In this document: piece by piece, positions 45,728-53,737 of the stretch
Numbering within the stretch: position 1 is the stretch's first letter
Layout: every line of letters begins with the position of its first letter
Assembly: GCF_012726295.1 (NCBI RefSeq)
Contig: NZ_JABAOB010000003.1
Coordinates: 496,001-560,000 of the forward strand
Length of the DNA: 64,000 bases
Source of the DNA: Chitinophaga sp. Ak27
GTDB lineage: Bacteria > Bacteroidota > Bacteroidia > Chitinophagales > Chitinophagaceae
Direction: 5' to 3'
Notes under the pieces: generated by a model
Database searches by the model: none
Told to the model about the DNA's origin: nothing
What the model saw: only the letters and a program-made list of their open reading frames with translations
Made by a program: the position numbers and the translations under genes

Positions 45728-46732
45728 ATGAGTAATTCTATTTTCCAACACAAACAGACAGCTCATTGTGAGAGTGGAGTAATATCAAACCTGCTGGGAC
45801 ACCAGGGTTTGCAAATCAGCGAACCAATGGCATTTGGTATTGGCGCCGGTATATTTTTTGGACACCTGCCCTTCGTAAAGGTCAATGGTGTGCCCGGTAC
45901 TACCTATCGTATCTGGCCGGGCGCTATTTTCCAGCGGGTATGTAAACGCCTGGGCGTGAAAATGGAATCAGAAAAATTTTCCACGCCGGAGAAGGGGATG
46001 CTGGCGCTCGACAAAGTAGTGGCAGCAGGTATCCCGGTTGGATTGCAGTCCAGCGTATATTATCTGCCCTATTTCCCGCCTTCCTATCGTTTTCACTTTA
46101 ATGCGCATAACCTGGTGGTATATGGTAAGCAGGAGGATCAATACCTGGTGAGCGACCCGGTGATGGATACAGTGACTACCATAGATCCGGAAAGCCTGGC
46201 GCAGGCGCGCTTTGCGAAAGGATTTCCCGCCCCTAAAGGAAAGATGTATTATCCGGTGTATGTACCGTCGAAAGTATCACTGGAAAAACCAATCCAGGAG
46301 GGCATTGCACAGGCCTGCCACTTTATGCTGAAAGTGCCGCTGCCTATGTTTGGCGTAAAAGGAATACGTTTCCTGGCTAAAAGAGTAGCCAATTATGCCA
46401 CCAATCCGGGCGACCGTAAAGCCACGTTGTACCTGGGAAATATTATCCGTATGCAGGAAGAAATAGGCACCGGTGGTGCAGGTTTCCGCTTCCTGTATGC
46501 CGCTTTTTTACAGGAGGCGTCAGTAGTATTGAAAAATGACCAGTTGAGCAAACTGGCGGGAGAGCTTACCCAAACCGGTGATTTGTGGCGTAATTTTGCA
46601 TTTGCAGCAGGACGGGTATGTAAAAGCCGGTCAGCCAGCGATGTATCTTATAAAGAATTAAGTGAGATGTTGATGACTTGTGCTGCCTCCGAGGAGGCTT
46701 TCTTCCGGAAGCTGGCACAGGTGAAGTTTTAA
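45728..46732 (+). CDS. BtrH-like acyltransferase of the flexirubin operon
   Basis: 334-aa protein matching the butirosin BtrH N-terminal domain plus a C-terminal DUF4872-like part. BtrH transfers an acyl group from an ACP thioester. A papain-like active site can be read: Cys14 in AHCESG, His127 in FNAHNLVVYG, Asp143 in VSDPV. In this setting the acyl group could be the aryl polyene and the acceptor the resorcinol hydroxyl, forming the flexirubin ester; that is my inference. The start is set at 45728 (MSNSIFQHKQTAHC); an upstream TTG adds 19 residues encoded by the hairpin repeat. Confidence 0.85.
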   Translation: MSNSIFQHKQTAHCESGVISNLLGHQGLQISEPMAFGIGAGIFFGHLPFVKVNGVPGTTYRIWPGAIFQRVCKRLGVKMESEKFSTPEKGMLALDKVVAAGIPVGLQSSVYYLPYFPPSYRFHFNAHNLVVYGKQEDQYLVSDPVMDTVTTIDPESLAQARFAKGFPAPKGKMYYPVYVPSKVSLEKPIQEGIAQACHFMLKVPLPMFGVKGIRFLAKRVANYATNPGDRKATLYLGNIIRMQEEIGTGGAGFRFLYAAFLQEASVVLKNDQLSKLAGELTQTGDLWRNFAFAAGRVCKSRSASDVSYKELSEMLMTCAASEEAFFRKLAQVKF

Positions 46733-46744
46733 ATACGAATAAGC

Positions 46745-47491
46745 ATGTCCGGCATAACTGTCAACGAACTATATAAAACCTACAAAGGAAGCGCAGCGCC
46801 TACCCTGAAAGGGTTGACGTTTCAGTTTGAAAAGGGAAAAATTGCCGGTTTATTAGGACCAAATGGCGCAGGAAAAACCACCACTATTTCTATCTTATGT
46901 GGTATTGTGAAGAGTGATACGGGAGAAGTGTTCATTCACGGTTTAAAACAGGATGCTGCACACCGGGAAGCTATTAAGCGGCTTATCGGGATAGTGCCCC
47001 AGCAGATTGCACTATATCCACAATTATCTGCTGTGGAAAACCTCACCTACTTTGGTAACCTCTATGGTTTCAAAGGCAAGTCATTACAGCAGAAAATTAT
47101 GCATTACCTGGAGCTGTTTGGATTAGAAGCGAGTGCACATAAAGAAATTCATAAATATTCCGGTGGCATGAAGCGGCGGGCAAACATTATTGCCGCTATT
47201 TTGCACGATCCCCAATTGCTGGTGCTGGATGAGCCCACCGCAGGGGTAGACGTGCAATCCCGCGGTATGATATTACAGTTTCTGCGTGACTACAACCGGC
47301 AGGGAGCCAGCATACTTTATACCTCCCACCTGCTGGAAGAAGCCCAGTCTTTATGTGAAGAAGTGGTGATCATGGATGCGGGCAAAATGATTGTACATGG
47401 TAATCCGCTTACCCTGATCCGGGAGCATGACACCTGTAATAACCTGGAGGATGTGTTCCTGCATTTCACGGGACATGGGGTGAGAGACTAG
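46745..47491 (+). CDS. ABC-2 type transporter ATP-binding subunit (pigment operon)
   Basis: 248-aa ATPase of the DrrA/CcmA type. Walker A GPNGAGKTT is at about 38-46, the signature YSGGMKRRANI near 137-147, Walker B LLVLDEPTAGVD near 158-169, and the H-loop is TSHLLEEAQ. It lies 12 bp after the BtrH-like gene and 46 bp before its permease. The pair probably exports a pigment precursor or the finished pigment to the envelope. Confidence 0.9.
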   Translation: MSGITVNELYKTYKGSAAPTLKGLTFQFEKGKIAGLLGPNGAGKTTTISILCGIVKSDTGEVFIHGLKQDAAHREAIKRLIGIVPQQIALYPQLSAVENLTYFGNLYGFKGKSLQQKIMHYLELFGLEASAHKEIHKYSGGMKRRANIIAAILHDPQLLVLDEPTAGVDVQSRGMILQFLRDYNRQGASILYTSHLLEEAQSLCEEVVIMDAGKMIVHGNPLTLIREHDTCNNLEDVFLHFTGHGVRD

Positions 47492-47537
47492 CTTTTGGCA
47501 TTTAAATTAAACGAATACAAAAAGCGCTGTAACAGCT

Positions 47538-48830
47538 ATGTTAAGATTACTGGCAACAATAAGGAAAGAATGGCAGCTGCTGTTGCGCGATAAAACAGGA
47601 TTGATATTGCTGTTTGTAATGCCCGTAGTATTAATTACGGTGATGGCGCTGATACAGGATGCGCCGTTTAAAGATTACCAGGATATCAAATTTGACATAT
47701 TAACGGTAGATAATGACCATGGCCGTTTGGGCCGGTATATCAGGGAAGGATTGGAATCTGGCGGGCAATTCAATATTATTGATTCGCTGGAAGGCAAACC
47801 GGTCACGGCAGAGCGGGCCCGGCAACTGGTTAATGAAGGCAAATACAAGATCAGCATCATTGTGCCGGAAGGGGCTACCGCGGCTATTGTGAGTAATGCC
47901 AATCATATTGTAAACGATATTACAAAGCGAATGGGCATGTCGGTATCTTTGCCAGTAAAGCAGCAGGCCGACTCATTGAATGTGATCATTTATTTTGATC
48001 CGGCTGCAAAGAAAGCTTTCAAAGGGGCTATTCACCAGGCATTGGATAATTTCCTGACACAGGTAGAAACTGACATGCTGCTGGGCCGTATCAAGCAGCA
48101 GCTGAAAAGCAAAGATTCGGTGGCCAATGCTACAGATACACTGCCTATCCGTTTGCAGGCCGTTGGATTACAGGAACACAGCACCGGTACAGGCAAACAG
48201 TTGGATGTTATTTCCAACTCGGTACAGCACAATGTGCCTGCCTGGAGCATTTTCGCGATGTTTTTTATCGTTATTCCCATTGCAGGGAATATGATCCGGG
48301 AACGGGAAGATGGCAGCCTGCTGCGGATGAAGCTGATTCCAGGATCTTACCTGGCGATACTGGCTGGAAAAATGCTTTTTTTCGTAGGTATCTGTGTATT
48401 ACAATTTTACCTGATGATGCTGGTAGGTATTTACGTAATGCCTCTGCTGGACCTGCCTACTCTGCAAATGGGTCAGCATCACGGGGCTACCTTACTGGTG
48501 GCGGCAGGCATCGGGCTGGCAGCTACGGCTTATGGCATCCTGGTAGGCACGATATTTAAAACGCCTAACCAGGCGCTTAATTTCGGGGCTATCTCCATTG
48601 TCATTTTATCGGCCATTGGAGGTATATGGATTCCTTTGGAAGTGATGCCGGCAAAAATGCAGCTGCTGGGGCATTTATCCCCGCTGAGCTGGGGACTGGA
48701 TGCGATTAACGATATTTACCTGCGTAACGGAGATATTGATTATGTGTGGAAGAATGTAGTAAGATTAATACTCACAGGACTGGCTATGCTGGCCTTAGCC
48801 GGGTGGATGGAAAAACGGAGATTGAACTGA
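47538..48830 (+). CDS. ABC-2 type transporter permease (pigment operon)
   Basis: 430-aa inner-membrane protein. One N-terminal transmembrane helix (about 20-38) is followed by a large periplasmic loop of roughly 200 residues. A block of five or so helices then fills the C-terminal half, including WSIFAMFFIVIPIAGNMIREREDGSLLRMKL, the classic ABC-2 motif region. It partners with the preceding ATPase. Flexirubin clusters in other Bacteroidota have the same ATPase-permease pair after BtrH. The cargo is unproven. Confidence 0.9.
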   Translation: MLRLLATIRKEWQLLLRDKTGLILLFVMPVVLITVMALIQDAPFKDYQDIKFDILTVDNDHGRLGRYIREGLESGGQFNIIDSLEGKPVTAERARQLVNEGKYKISIIVPEGATAAIVSNANHIVNDITKRMGMSVSLPVKQQADSLNVIIYFDPAAKKAFKGAIHQALDNFLTQVETDMLLGRIKQQLKSKDSVANATDTLPIRLQAVGLQEHSTGTGKQLDVISNSVQHNVPAWSIFAMFFIVIPIAGNMIREREDGSLLRMKLIPGSYLAILAGKMLFFVGICVLQFYLMMLVGIYVMPLLDLPTLQMGQHHGATLLVAAGIGLAATAYGILVGTIFKTPNQALNFGAISIVILSAIGGIWIPLEVMPAKMQLLGHLSPLSWGLDAINDIYLRNGDIDYVWKNVVRLILTGLAMLALAGWMEKRRLN

Positions 48831-48872
48831 TAAATGTTTTCAAAACAATAGTAAAACTGTATTTTTACCCCC

Positions 48873-48894
48873 CACAAGGGCGTTCGCCTGTGTG
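48873..48894 (+). other. Hairpin before the ACP gene
   Basis: A 10-bp stem with one mismatch and one G-U pair (48873-48882 and 48885-48894), in the 91-bp gap between the permease and ACP genes. It may be an mRNA-processing or attenuation hairpin inside the operon. Confidence 0.4.
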
Positions 48895-48921
48895 AACAGC
48901 AGGTGATAAACCTACAACATT

Positions 48922-49179
48922 ATGGAAGAATTAAAAAAGAAACTGAAAGAACAAATCATTGAGGCACTGAACCTGCAGGATACCAAACCAGAAGACATTG
49001 ACGACAATGCACCCTTGTTTGGCGAAGGTTTAGGACTCGATAGTATTGATTCCCTTGAACTGATGGTATTACTGGAAAGACAATATCATATCAAGGTGGA
49101 AGATCCCCGTGAAGGTCGTAAGATCTTACAGTCTGTTCAGTCAATGGCAGAATTTATTACATCCAAACAACCCGCATAG
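48922..49179 (+). CDS. Acyl carrier protein (pigment operon)
   Basis: 85-aa acidic ACP. The 4'-phosphopantetheine attachment serine is Ser41 in GLDSIDSLEL. The helical four-bundle pattern is intact, and the C-terminal helix is followed by a short tail (SKQPA). It lies between the exporter permease and the ketosynthase and so is the likely carrier for this pathway, distinct from the housekeeping AcpP. Confidence 0.92.
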   Translation: MEELKKKLKEQIIEALNLQDTKPEDIDDNAPLFGEGLGLDSIDSLELMVLLERQYHIKVEDPREGRKILQSVQSMAEFITSKQPA

Positions 49180-49192
49180 GTAAATTGGCGGC

Positions 49193-50407
49193 ATGGCGGA
49201 AAGAGTTTTTATAACAGGGGTAGGAATGATCACCGCCATTGGTGATGATGTGGCCGGAAACCTGCACAGTCTGCGGTCTCAGCGCAGTGGCCTGGGCTAT
49301 ACCGAATATATTGATACCATTTACCGGCAGGTGTTGCCCGTGGCAGAAGTAAAGCATCCCAGTGAGTCGCTGTTTGCACTGGCTGGTGTGCCGGTGAAAG
49401 AGGGCTATACCCGTACTACCCTGCTGGGATTAATCGCCATGCAGGAAGCTTTGCGGGATGCCGGAATAGAGGACGTGCAATCTGCTCCTACCGGCTTTAT
49501 CAATGCCAGCACGGTGGGTGGAATGTGTGATACCGAAAAAGTGTACTTCGATATCATAGATCCGGAAAAAACAGGCACCTTTTTACAATACATTGATACG
49601 CTGGACTGCGCCGACTGTACACAACGTATAGCCGATATTGTTGGATTCAGCGAACATATTGCCACCATTAGTACTGCCTGTTCATCTTCCGCCAATGCAT
49701 TGATGTTTGGCGCGCGTATGATCAGGCAGGGCATGTTGCCCCGCATGGTATGCGGGGGCACAGAAGCGCTGACCCGCTTTACACTCAATGGTTTCAACTC
49801 CCTGAAAAATGTAGATAAGCAGTTTTGCCGTCCCTTTGATCAGCAGCGTACGGGGTTAAACCTGGGAGAAGGTGCTGCCTACCTGGTGTTGGAAAGCGAG
49901 TCGTTTGCCAAAGCCAACAATAGCCGCATTCTCGCGGAACTGAGCGGGTACTGTAATACCAATGAAGCTTTCCACCCCACTTCACCGTCGCCGGACGGAG
50001 ATGGCGCTTATGAAGCCATGAAGACCGCGTTGGCCATGAGTGGCCATTCCCTGGAACAGGTGGAATATATCAATGTGCATGGTACTGCCACGCTCAATAA
50101 CGATGTATCGGAAGGAAAAGCACTCGAACGGTTGTTTGGTGACAAAGTTCCCCTGTTCAGTTCCACCAAGCCCTTTACCGGGCACACTTTGGCAGCAGCA
50201 GGCGCTATAGAAGCCATATATTCCATATTAGCTATACGACACGGGTTAATATTCCCAAATCTCAATTTTTCGGAAAAAATGGAAGAATTGAGCGTTACAC
50301 CGGTAACACAACTACTGGAGGGATATCCCGTTAATAATGTTATTTCAAACTCATTCGGCTTTGGGGGCAACAATGCTTCCCTGGTGATCAGTAAATATGA
50401 AGGGTAA
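49193..50407 (+). CDS. Beta-ketoacyl-ACP synthase (KAS II/aryl polyene type)
   Basis: 404-aa ketosynthase. All catalytic residues are present: Cys163 in ISTACSSSANAL, His296 in VNVHGTATLNND, and His331 in FTGHTLAAAG. It follows the ACP gene by 13 bp and overlaps the next gene by 11 bp, so the two are translationally coupled. It should elongate the acyl or aryl polyene chain on the ACP, together with the cysteine-less partner. Confidence 0.93.
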   Translation: MAERVFITGVGMITAIGDDVAGNLHSLRSQRSGLGYTEYIDTIYRQVLPVAEVKHPSESLFALAGVPVKEGYTRTTLLGLIAMQEALRDAGIEDVQSAPTGFINASTVGGMCDTEKVYFDIIDPEKTGTFLQYIDTLDCADCTQRIADIVGFSEHIATISTACSSSANALMFGARMIRQGMLPRMVCGGTEALTRFTLNGFNSLKNVDKQFCRPFDQQRTGLNLGEGAAYLVLESESFAKANNSRILAELSGYCNTNEAFHPTSPSPDGDGAYEAMKTALAMSGHSLEQVEYINVHGTATLNNDVSEGKALERLFGDKVPLFSSTKPFTGHTLAAAGAIEAIYSILAIRHGLIFPNLNFSEKMEELSVTPVTQLLEGYPVNNVISNSFGFGGNNASLVISKYEG

Positions 50408-51440
50408 GTGTTATATACAAGGAATGGCAGCCATTTCTCCTCAGCCAACTTTTGAGGGAGACATTTTTCAGGCGCCACTGGTGCATACAGATAGTAACCT
50501 GCTTGCCTGTATAGAACCTGATTACAAGCCGTTTATTCCCGGCAACAGCCTGCGTCGCATGACGCGCACGCTGAAAATGGGGCTCACCGCCGCATTGAAA
50601 TGTATACAGGATAGCGGGATCTCTTCGCCAGGTCCTATTATCACCGGCACCGGGAAAGGTAGTTTACAGGATACCGAAAAGTTCATTAAAGAAATTGTTG
50701 AGTATAAGGAAACAGCTTTAAATCCTACGCCATTTATTCAATCTACCTACAATTCGGTAAATGGCCTGATTGCTCTCCAGCAAAAATGCACAGCCTATAA
50801 CAATACATTTGTACACCGCGGTTTCTCCTTTGAAAATGCTTTGCTCGACAGTATCATGATGATACAGGAAGGAGCATCCCATACGCTGACCGGTGCTTTT
50901 GAAGAAATTACCCAAGAACATTTTTATATCAAGAGCCGGATTGGTTGCTGGAAGTCGGCACCTGTCAACAGCCAGGATGTATACCAGCAACTATCTCCGG
51001 GTACTATAGCAGGCGAGGGGGCCACCTTCTTTACGCTTACGGACGCTGCAACTCCTCAGAGTTATGCGGCTATTTCCGGGTTCAGGATGTTGTATAAACC
51101 CAGTGAGGAAAAGCTGGCAACCACCTTGCGGAATTTTAGTCAGAGTGCAGACCTGGTTATTTGCGGCCGTAATGGCGACAGTAACCACGAACATTATTAC
51201 GAAGTAATGGATGCTTGTTTCCCGGGCGTACCCCAATTACCTTTCAAGCATTTATGCGGCGAATATGATACGGCAGGTGCATTTGGTCTCTGGTTGGGAG
51301 CCTGGATACTGAAAGCGCAGCAACTGCCTGCTTCCTGGTTTCCCATGCAGGAGCAATTGACTGCGCCGGTTCATTCCATTTTATTTTACAATCACTTTTT
51401 TGGAGAGCAGCACGTGATGCTCCAGCTGGAGCGGGTATAG
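50397..51440 (+). CDS. Ketosynthase-like chain-length-factor-type protein lacking the catalytic Cys
   Basis: 347-aa ketosynthase homologue, short by about 55 residues. At the place of TACSSSANAL the sequence reads VHRGFSFENAL, so the nucleophile Cys is replaced by Gly. The histidine regions are also not conserved. Flanking matches such as ALLDSIMMIQEGASHTLTGAFEEIT keep the family shape. This is the hallmark of a chain-length factor that dimerises with an active ketosynthase. Overlap with that gene (ATG inside its last codons) supports a heterodimer. It is the last gene of the run; its stop is 3 bp from a convergent gene. Confidence 0.85.
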   Translation: MKGKCYIQGMAAISPQPTFEGDIFQAPLVHTDSNLLACIEPDYKPFIPGNSLRRMTRTLKMGLTAALKCIQDSGISSPGPIITGTGKGSLQDTEKFIKEIVEYKETALNPTPFIQSTYNSVNGLIALQQKCTAYNNTFVHRGFSFENALLDSIMMIQEGASHTLTGAFEEITQEHFYIKSRIGCWKSAPVNSQDVYQQLSPGTIAGEGATFFTLTDAATPQSYAAISGFRMLYKPSEEKLATTLRNFSQSADLVICGRNGDSNHEHYYEVMDACFPGVPQLPFKHLCGEYDTAGAFGLWLGAWILKAQQLPASWFPMQEQLTAPVHSILFYNHFFGEQHVMLQLERV

Positions 51441-51443
51441 CAT

Positions 51444-53168
51444 TTAATGCACCCTGTATACAGGGTAGCGCATGTACTCCGGTTCTGCATAGGGCGAGTT
51501 TTTAAAAACAAACTCCAGCTGCGCGCTGCCATTATGGGCAAAGGCGGTATCTGCCGCTTTTTTCCTGTTTAGCAACTCCTGTAATTCCGGGTGCTCCTTC
51601 AGGTACGCTGCCCCAGTATCTTCAAATACATAAGGCGAATAGCCTTCTTTTTGCCCTAGTACCGCATCAAAAAAGTTCCAGGCGAAGAACGAATCGCCGC
51701 CGGTAGGTTCCAGCGTTTCCATGAGGAAGCGGTTGGCTGCCTGGTTCATGGGAATATACCAATCACCTTTTCGGAAGTGTATGGAATCCTTGCTGGCAAT
51801 GACTTTAATGTTGGTATGCAGGTAGTGTTTTTCGAACGGTTTGTTATAGGTCTGAAAGTCGGCTATATGATATACTTCCACATACAGGGTGGTATCCCTG
51901 GGTAGCGGTTGCATTTGTACGTTATTATTTTTAAGGAGATGAATAACGGTCCACCACCCCTGGGGGATGATATATGCTGCCGGTTTTTCCACGAAATTGG
52001 TAGCTACGGCCTGGTTATAGAATTTGACCTGTCTGACATAGGGTCGGGTTCTGTCGTAATATAACCTCGGTAGGCCGGAAATGGCGCTGGGTCTGTGTCC
52101 GGAAGCGAAGCCACGGAACGTAATGTTTGTGTACTGCTTCATATCAAACTGCCAGGCCAGTGGGAAGCTGGACTGGGTAAGGGAAGTTTGTTTAGCCTGT
52201 TCCCGTAGCTGCCTGATGGTTTCGCTGTAAATGGAAGTAAACTGTATAAAGCATTCCATCAGGGCGTAAGTGGCTTTTACGCGTTGTGGATAAGGTTTGA
52301 GCATGTGTGTTTCCGGCACAAACCCGAAGGAATGAAAGAGGGTGGTATAGCCGGTGGAGTAGCGTGGGCCGTCTGCAAACTCTACCCATCCGCTGTCGGG
52401 TGTTTCACCGAAATGGTTGACGTAGGGAACGAGGTCGTAGCCTTTTTCTTTCATAAGGCTATACAGGCCCGGTTCAAAGGTTTTGTTCATGAATTCGCCC
52501 ATGGGGCCGCCCAATTTATTGTGCTGGGTAGTGAGTAGGGTCATGATATGCTGATAGTCGGCTCCGTTGCTCACGTGGTTATCCACAAATACATCAGGGT
52601 CGGTCAGGTGATAGATTTGCTGGAACGCCAAAGCGTTCTTTGAATCGGCCTTGATAAAGTCGCGGTTCAGGTCAAGGTTTTGCCCGTTGCCCCGGGATCC
52701 GAAGGCATCCGGGCCGTTTTGGTCAACACGGTACCAGGGTGAACGGTTGAGCATGCCACCGATATTATACACCGGGATCACTGCCAGGATCACGTTATCG
52801 GGCAGCTTGGTTTTGCCCAGGGCCAGGTCACGGAGCAGCATCATGCTGGCATCTATTCCGTCGGGCTCTCCGGGGTGTATGCCGTTATTAATGAGTATAA
52901 TACGTTTATTCTTCTTATGCAGGCTTTTAAAATCGAAATCCCGTTGAGGGGAGTAGGTAACCAGGTGGAGCGGGAACCCGGCATCGGTGGTACCGATGGT
53001 ACGGAGGTTGATTTGCGGGAATCTTTTGGCTAGCAGTTGGTAGTATTGAATAACTTCCGGGTAGGTAACTGTTTCGCGGCCATTGGTTTTTTCGTACCGG
53101 GTGGTGAGGTCCTGGGCGAAGCCGCCATATGGTAACAGGGAGGCGAGGAGGATAAGTATCTTTTTCAT
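51444..53168 (-). CDS. M14 family zinc carboxypeptidase, exported
   Basis: 574-aa protein with signal peptide 1-19 (MKKILILLASLLPYGGFAQ); the start at 53168 is preferred over one eight codons upstream. The M14 zinc ligands are His98 and Glu101 (HPGEPDG) and His198 (DNHVSNGAD). N-terminal substrate contacts lie in ILINNGIHPGEPDG. About 330 residues after the catalytic domain are of unclear fold, a common arrangement in Bacteroidota M14 proteins. It probably digests peptides in the periplasm or outside. It is convergent with the pigment operon. Confidence 0.88.
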   Translation of the reverse strand: MKKILILLASLLPYGGFAQDLTTRYEKTNGRETVTYPEVIQYYQLLAKRFPQINLRTIGTTDAGFPLHLVTYSPQRDFDFKSLHKKNKRIILINNGIHPGEPDGIDASMMLLRDLALGKTKLPDNVILAVIPVYNIGGMLNRSPWYRVDQNGPDAFGSRGNGQNLDLNRDFIKADSKNALAFQQIYHLTDPDVFVDNHVSNGADYQHIMTLLTTQHNKLGGPMGEFMNKTFEPGLYSLMKEKGYDLVPYVNHFGETPDSGWVEFADGPRYSTGYTTLFHSFGFVPETHMLKPYPQRVKATYALMECFIQFTSIYSETIRQLREQAKQTSLTQSSFPLAWQFDMKQYTNITFRGFASGHRPSAISGLPRLYYDRTRPYVRQVKFYNQAVATNFVEKPAAYIIPQGWWTVIHLLKNNNVQMQPLPRDTTLYVEVYHIADFQTYNKPFEKHYLHTNIKVIASKDSIHFRKGDWYIPMNQAANRFLMETLEPTGGDSFFAWNFFDAVLGQKEGYSPYVFEDTGAAYLKEHPELQELLNRKKAADTAFAHNGSAQLEFVFKNSPYAEPEYMRYPVYRVH

Positions 53169-53182
53169 ATACGATCGTGATA

Positions 53183-53219
53183 GGAAAAACAAAAAGCCCT
53201 TCCTTTTAGAGGAAGAGCT
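53183..53219 (-). terminator. Terminator of rpsT
   Basis: Minus-strand stem AGCTCTTCCT/AGGAAGGGCT (one wobble, 5-nt loop) followed by TTTTTGTTTTTCC. It ends the rpsT transcript before the M14 gene. Confidence 0.85.
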
Positions 53220-53241
53220 ATAAATATTGTTACTGAAACAA

Positions 53242-53496
53242 TTAAGCGAGGGCCAGAACTCTCTTAGCCAGCTTGCTTTTCAGGTTTGCAGCTTTGTTTT
53301 TGTGAATAACGTTACGTTTAGCCAGCTTATCGATCATGGAAGCTACCTCAGCTAAATCTTTCTCCGCTGTTGCTTTGTCAGTCACTGCTTTCAGGTCACG
53401 GATGGCGTTACGGGTAGTTTTACCATAGTAACGATTACGCTCATTACGCTTTCTGCTTTGACGTACGTCTTTTTTTGTTGCTTTATGGTTTGCCAT
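53242..53496 (-). CDS. rpsT: 30S ribosomal protein S20
   Basis: 84-aa basic protein of the small ribosomal subunit that binds 16S rRNA. It opens [22 protein letters not shown] and ends [18 protein letters not shown], both standard for S20. It has a near-consensus promoter and a terminator, so it is a single transcript. Confidence 0.97.
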   Translation of the reverse strand: MANHKATKKDVRQSRKRNERNRYYGKTTRNAIRDLKAVTDKATAEKDLAEVASMIDKLAKRNVIHKNKAANLKSKLAKRVLALA

Positions 53497-53521
53497 TTTT
53501 CAAATTTCAAGTTTCGGACGG

Positions 53522-53553
53522 CAAAGGTAACTATATTCCATTTACAAAACAAA
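53522..53553 (-). promoter_or_regulatory. Promoter of rpsT
   Basis: Minus-strand TTTG (53553-53550), 20-nt spacer, TACCTTTG (53529-53522), then 25 nt to the ATG. Both boxes match the Bacteroidota consensus exactly, the best promoter in the window. Confidence 0.7.
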
Positions 53554-53737
53554 CTAAATGTAGTTTTTCCGTCAAAGTGCAAATATAAGGCTGATTTATC
53601 ACAGATAATCACTTGATTTTTTCTCATTTTTTCCAACCAGCGTATCGAAAAACGAGCGATATTTGCAATCCCATATATTAATGTATTGGGACCAACAGAA
53701 AAGTATTTGAACTGAAGATCAGCAAAACTCGTTGTAA

